NCBI GenBank assembly: GCA_034660015.1
Contig: JAYEII010000129.1
Coordinates: 1 to 5,346 of the forward strand
Direction of reading: 5' to 3'
DNA length: 5,346 bases
From: QEXZ01 sp034660015
Lineage (GTDB): Archaea; Halobacteriota; Syntropharchaeia; Alkanophagales; Methanospirareceae
A program made the translations under genes and the position numbers. The notes under the pieces were generated by a model. The model was not told the DNA's origin and did not search any database. It worked only from the letters and a program-made list of their open reading frames with translations. This document shows, one piece after another, positions 5,322 through 5,346 of the stretch (position 1 is its first letter; every line of letters starts with the position of its first letter).

Positions 5322-5346
5322 TTAAACTTAATTTTGGCACTAAACC

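Overview
The window is a compact, plus-strand stretch of chromosome from an archaeon, most likely a euryarchaeote. The first gene encodes DP1, the small subunit of the D-family DNA polymerase, which is specific to archaea and absent from bacteria. Start sites are mostly preceded by purine-rich Shine-Dalgarno sequences. Exonuclease VII, mainly a bacterial enzyme, is known only from some archaeal groups (methanogens and relatives, haloarchaea). A methanogen/ANME-type lineage is therefore plausible, but that placement is inference. All supported genes lie on one strand, and the minus-strand open frames are shadows.

Layout. Positions 1-1042 hold the 3' part of the DP1 gene (polB), whose start lies outside the window. 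After 13 nt comes a cis-prenyltransferase gene, uppS (1056-1967), whose Shine-Dalgarno begins at the polB stop codon. A 133-nt AT-rich gap (1968-2100) then holds three short-loop hairpins built from related A/G- and C/T-rich words plus a T-rich tract; it probably separates two transcription units. The second unit is thpR (2101-2688), xseA (2691-4082), xseB (4129-4377) and argB (4386-5243), with gaps of 2, 46 and 8 nt. The last ~100 nt (5244-5346) are non-coding and contain a short run of decamer repeats.

Functions. DP1 with its catalytic partner DP2 (not in the window) replicates DNA and supplies 3'-5' proofreading. UppS makes the long polyprenyl diphosphate that becomes the lipid carrier for glycosylation. 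ThpR is a 2H phosphoesterase acting on RNA 2',3'-cyclic phosphates. XseA and XseB are the large and small subunits of exonuclease VII, which degrades single-stranded DNA from both ends. ArgB phosphorylates N-acetylglutamate in arginine synthesis. These are housekeeping functions; nucleic-acid enzymes predominate, but no single pathway unites the cluster.

I see no mobile element, CRISPR array, tRNA or rRNA, and no convincing evidence of a new multi-gene system. The points most worth a second look are the hairpin array between uppS and thpR, the long charged N-terminal extension and shortened helical region of XseA, the altered substrate-loop residues of ArgB, the G9 run in the uppS leader, and the decamer repeat after argB.
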